DNA from: Undaria pinnatifida
Lineage: Eukaryota > Sar > Phaeophyceae > Laminariales > Alariaceae
DNA length: 64,000 nt
Assembly: GCA_012845835.1 (NCBI GenBank)
Contig: JABAKD010000015.1
Coordinates: 8,867,967-8,931,966, forward strand
Reading direction: 5' to 3'
The translations under genes were made by a program, and so were the position numbers. The notes beneath the pieces are model-generated. The model was given only the letters and a program-made list of their open reading frames with translations, did no database searches and was not told the origin of the DNA. Every line of letters begins with the position of its first letter. The stretch's first letter is position 1. Below are positions 60,145 through 64,000 of this stretch, piece after piece.

Positions 60145-61590
60145 CGAGCGTAAAAATGCCTGAAATGAGGCCGAAACAGTGCGTACTTTACTCGTGCAAT
60201 GGTCAAATAATCATGGAAATACTACAATAACCTCTTCGTCGGTATGCGACAATGAAACAAATTGCTGAAGTTCGCTTAATGGGTGTGGAATCCTGAGCTG
60301 CTCGCCAATATTTTTGAGGGTTTTCTTGCATACGACTCGAGTAGGGCAAAAACGTGCCATGCGACCGCAACTCGTACAATACGTTCGACCTCAGGATTAA
60401 TCTATACAGTAGGTACCCAGAGCGTCAAAGATCAATATATTCCGGACGTAAGAAGAGCGGTCGAACAGCCATGTCCCGGTGAAATACCAGCCTTATGTTG
60501 CCCACAACAGAAAAGAGCAATTAGCGCCTGTTTTGGCTTGTCTTAAGGTGATCTTAAATCGGGATACCGCCACTGTACTGCTGAGATTAATTGCTAGTTG
60601 GTGTAGCTTGTCGGAAAAGCTGTTCTCGATTTTGTATCAGTTCCTTTTTCTATCCCATTTATGTTCACGTGCACTACTTTCGCCCTCCCTCCCAGTAGCA
60701 GTATAACTTCGATCAGGGGTCACATAGCGGGCCCTTCTGCCGCCTCTCCACTACGGTACATTCCATTTTTTTTTTTCGTGAGCAGAATTCAACATTTCCT
60801 TCCTTCGTCGATTCGCGTCGAACTGCACCTACGCACGCTGCTAGGCATTCTCACCAGTTATTTTGTCTCATTTATGCTCATACGACTACGGCCAGGCACA
60901 AAATGCGTACTACATATTTCTGCGAACAATTAAAATATCTCACAACGAACGGTGGCAATTCAACTCAAGGACCATCGCTGGCGGTATTCGAAGGTATCCA
61001 CAAGATAGACCACCGGAGCTACTGGCTCTATAGAACTCACAAGAGATAATCGATCGGCAATCAGCAGCAAGGAGCACGTCAGGTATTGTAATAAGAGACA
61101 CAAAAATATTTGTTGGTTACGCACCAACACGACCGCTTTTTCAGTGTACCGCGGGAAACGACCAAAACAGCAACGGAGACTTGCACCACAGCCACGACAA
61201 AGCACGCCTTCCATACCGCATATACTTATCCACAGAGTCTTCTCTAGGGGAAAATAACCCCCCGCCGATGCGATAGCGGGACTAATGCATGCCATTCGTT
61301 TCTTACCTATTAGTTTATACCCCCTATACTTCTACGACCTTTGCGTGGCGCAGCTTAGCAACAGGAACGGTTTTCCCTTTGTTTTTTATTGATCGAAAAC
61401 TTATTCCCTGTTTTTTGTTCCCGCCTCCACATCCAGCCTATAAGTCAGACAAAAAGCATGCGTGAAGTAGATCAACGGTCAGTGTGTATGCTTATACTTG
61501 ACGCTCATCACTTGCACGAGTACAAAATATGTCGATGTGCCCGAACTACCACTGTCGAGGCCGGGGAGGTAGTTACTCGTAATGCTGCTG
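60145..61590. repeat. Dispersed repeat H, copy 2
   Basis: Direct partner of 53,085-54,460. It carries additional short insertions, and its right part (61,430-61,520) still matches 54,330-54,430 (cataagtcagac/aaaagc...gtgaa). Confidence 0.68.
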
Positions 61591-61699
61591 TGTGGCCTTT
61601 TCTGGCACAGTAATCGCGATCACTACGTCCTCGTTTTGGTCATGCGTGCCCTTGCCACGTCTGTATCCATGTATGTATGTGTACCTATCGAACCTCATT

Positions 61700-62110
61700 A
61701 AAATATAAAACTAATATGATACCTACCGCGGTACCATGGGGATGTTTCTTACAGTAAATAAAAACATCTAGTGTGGGACAAAATATAACGCCAATTCAGA
61801 AACAATGTCTTACCAAGTTTTATTTTATCAACATCTCCATACATCAATGTCCGAAGACTAACTGAGAGTACCGTTCAACTTAGAGTACCGTTCAAAATAC
61901 TAAATTTTGCGCGCTTCTCTCTTGTCTCGCCTAGCATGCACCTGCGTTCACGTCGAGGTGCGGAACGCGTAAGGCAGGACAAGGGGCGCTGGAGCCGTCC
62001 CCCCGAAGACGACGCTCGAACGAAGCGATTTGACCGAGAGATTCCAGTCCCGAGAATCCCATACTGAGGCCGAGACAAAAAAATATACTTACCAAATCCC
62101 TGTCCCTTGA
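61700..62110. repeat. Dispersed repeat B, copy 2 (uninterrupted)
   Basis: Reverse complement of 4,730-4,900 joined directly to 5,558-5,750. It contains an internal 19-bp tandem (gagtaccgttcaa at 61,866 and 61,885). Confidence 0.65.
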
Positions 62111-62700
62111 AAAAATAATCATGTATAGACTATGCATATGTAGATCGGTGTATGATTAGTGCAAGAGCTTCCACCTGTTGGAGTGCAGGGGTCTGGCGTT
62201 TTGGACCCTCGCTTTAGCTTGCGCATTCCTGGTAGTAGTGTGTAACATGGACGTTCGAAGGCCTTTGGGATCAAATATGCACCGCCCGACGCCTGATTGA
62301 TGCAGAACGCCAGATCTGACTCGTCGGTAATCATTCGATCAATACATGTGCGTGAGTGTGTCTTTGCATTACGTCGAGAAGAGCAGAAGGGAGATCACAT
62401 CGGAGCAGTAGCGATCGACGTCCACCGCATGTTCCATCATGACTCGACAACACTAATAATCCGTGCTTCAGGCCTGGGCTGGACGTCCGCCGGCCGGCCG
62501 CATATACAGGGAGTACACCGGCACTTGCGCACAAATCCGGTAGACCCAAGTTTCCCACTTCAAACGTTAACCCACACTACAATAAGTGTTGTTTCACACA
62601 CAAAAAGGATCAACTGCTGAGAGCGCCTAGCAACGGTACGCACATTTCGACGCAAGTCGAAGATGGACAAAAAGGCTGACTTCTTCGCGCGATAAAAAGC
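62111..62700. other. No gene recognised
   Basis: Short frames only and no partner noticed. Confidence 0.4.
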
Positions 62701-62704
62701 GAAG

Positions 62705-63090
62705 GCAGGTACGGTGGTGGAGAGGGGGCAGGAGGGCCCGCGACCCTGGATCTGAGTTAATACTGGGAGAGGGCGGGAGTGGTGCGAGGATAATAAATGG
62801 GATGGAAAACAATAAAAAAATATATATACACTAGAATCCGCAGCAGATGTCACATGTCTGGTTCTGTTTCCTTCGATGGGGGTTGTGCAGTTTCCATTCG
62901 CATAACAAGGTTGAACGTCTTATTTCTGTTGACCCTGTCATTAGCAGGGGAGTCACCCACATGTATCCTTCGCGAGAGTACATACACACGCCCTAACATG
63001 CGCGATCGGACTATCACACGCAGCCTGCCACGTTGAGTTTTGATCAAAACTATTTTTGGTCGATCTCACAGCCGAGTTCTATTTTTTTAT
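62705..63090. repeat. Repeat partner of 6,990-7,130 and fragment of repeat E
   Basis: 62,740-62,825 matches 7,025-7,100. 62,850-63,090 has tctgttgaccctgtcattag, gcgcgatcggactatcacac and tcgatctcacagccg, the repeat E edge in the same orientation as 31,690-31,850. Confidence 0.55.
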
Positions 63091-64000
63091 TTCTCAAGTA
63101 CATTGTCTACATATCCAACGATAGAGATGTGCACACATACGTAAATGTGAAGTATTATCTTTGTTTTTTTTGGTTCGCTTCTCTCCGGCAGACGAGTGTT
63201 TTCTTCTTGCACTTTCGGCGGCGGGGCAAGCTAGCCTGCCGTAGGTACATTATGAAGCATGTCCGGATCTCGCCCGAGCTCCGTGGCGGCGTTCGGCGCA
63301 TTGAAGGTCGCTTAGCTGGCTCTATTTGGCACGGGATTGCGTTCCGCCTGCCTGAGACTCGAGCAGGTCACTTGGAACACGCCAGTTGTTTTCCAAGTAT
63401 TGATGTTTGGAAAAACTTTTTCAATCCTTGTCGTTCGTTGTTTTGTTCGAAAAAAAATGGTCCAGTACTCAACTAACCTCAGCAGCGGCACATTGCCAGC
63501 ATCAGCAACCGCTCTAACTAACGTAACTTCAGCAGCAGCAGCAGCAGCACAAACGCCGTAGTAGCAACATACAGCAGTAGTAGCAGCAATATACAAATGT
63601 GTGGATCGAATTAGTGTGGGGTTTGGGGGCGCGCCGCCCTGGGCAGTTTCGCCCCCGGATCTCGACGAGTGGGTGCGTGGGCACGAATGCAGAACAAGGT
63701 AAACAGCCTGCGCTCTCCTGTCGCGCGGGCGGCCGCTCGTGGAGGCAGGAGCAAAAACGTTTGTGGGCGTGGTTGACCCGGTATTTTTTTTCCTCTTGTG
63801 GGGTAACCAGACATATCCGAATATAAGGACCGTTTCTACTTGAACGAAAACATATATCCCGGTAATGTATTTCCGGATAGAGCAGATGCAGCAGGAGGCT
63901 GGCAGGTAGAGGCCGGGAGCAGCCGAGGGTTGGAACGAGCGCCACAGAGTACGGCTTGCATCCCTTCGCGCGGGAGGTGGGGTTCGCAGGGACATAGAGC
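63091..64000. other. Unassigned; long minus-strand frame running toward the window edge
   Basis: A minus-strand frame is open from 63,995 to 63,312 (227 codons, near the window edge) with an Ala run from a cagcagcag repeat (63,530-63,550). I recognise no domain. The plus strand is also open in parts, so it may be compositional. GC content rises at 63,630-63,750. Confidence 0.35.

Noticed and set aside
63312-63995. A 227-codon minus-strand frame as a gene entering from the window edge
   Set aside because: No domain is recognised and an Ala run comes from a CAG repeat. It is kept only as unassigned sequence.

Overview
This is a stretch of nuclear DNA from a eukaryote with a repeat-rich genome. 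Prokaryotic signs are absent: there are no operons or Shine-Dalgarno-led frames, and reading frames are short everywhere. The one gene I can reconstruct with confidence is split by GT-AG introns of 0.9 to 8.4 kb. The window also has a degenerate TTAGGG-type telomeric tract, tRNA-derived SINE-like elements, LINE reverse-transcriptase remnants, Ty3/gypsy-like gag remnants and DNA transposons. A photosynthetic stramenopile such as a large-genome brown alga would fit, but that is a low-confidence guess. No host rRNA or clean tRNA gene is present to settle it.

Layout. Positions 1-22,000 hold no host gene I can support. They are a patchwork of decayed retroelements: three LINE remnants, three copies of a ~1.1 kb dispersed element, one gag-protease remnant, two arrays of a ~200 bp palindrome-containing satellite, and one SINE-like element. 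About 18,200-22,035 is unassigned.

Positions 23,051-58,470 (minus strand) carry an 11-exon gene for a 493-residue major facilitator superfamily transporter of the Spinster-like type. It was assembled here by reading exon by exon. All ten introns are GT-AG, all phases match, and the coding sequence ends in a stop. About 96% of the gene span is intron. The introns hold most of the structured repeats: four of five copies of a ~269 bp MITE with 4-bp target duplications, minisatellites, a 58-bp x 6 array, a ~340-bp x 5 array, GC hairpins, a large G/C-run inverted-repeat pair, a decayed duplicate of the end of exon 4, and a 3.0 kb LTR element encoding only gag and a partial protease.

Positions 58,573-59,385, about 100 bp upstream of the proposed start codon, are an 813-bp element with ~47-bp terminal inverted repeats and hAT-like ends. 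The remainder to 64,000 is dispersed repeats that mostly have partners elsewhere in the window, plus unassigned sequence.

I found no multi-gene system. The most useful results are the reconstructed transporter gene, the MITE family with its two internal palindromes, the SINE-like family, and the LTR element that lacks pol.
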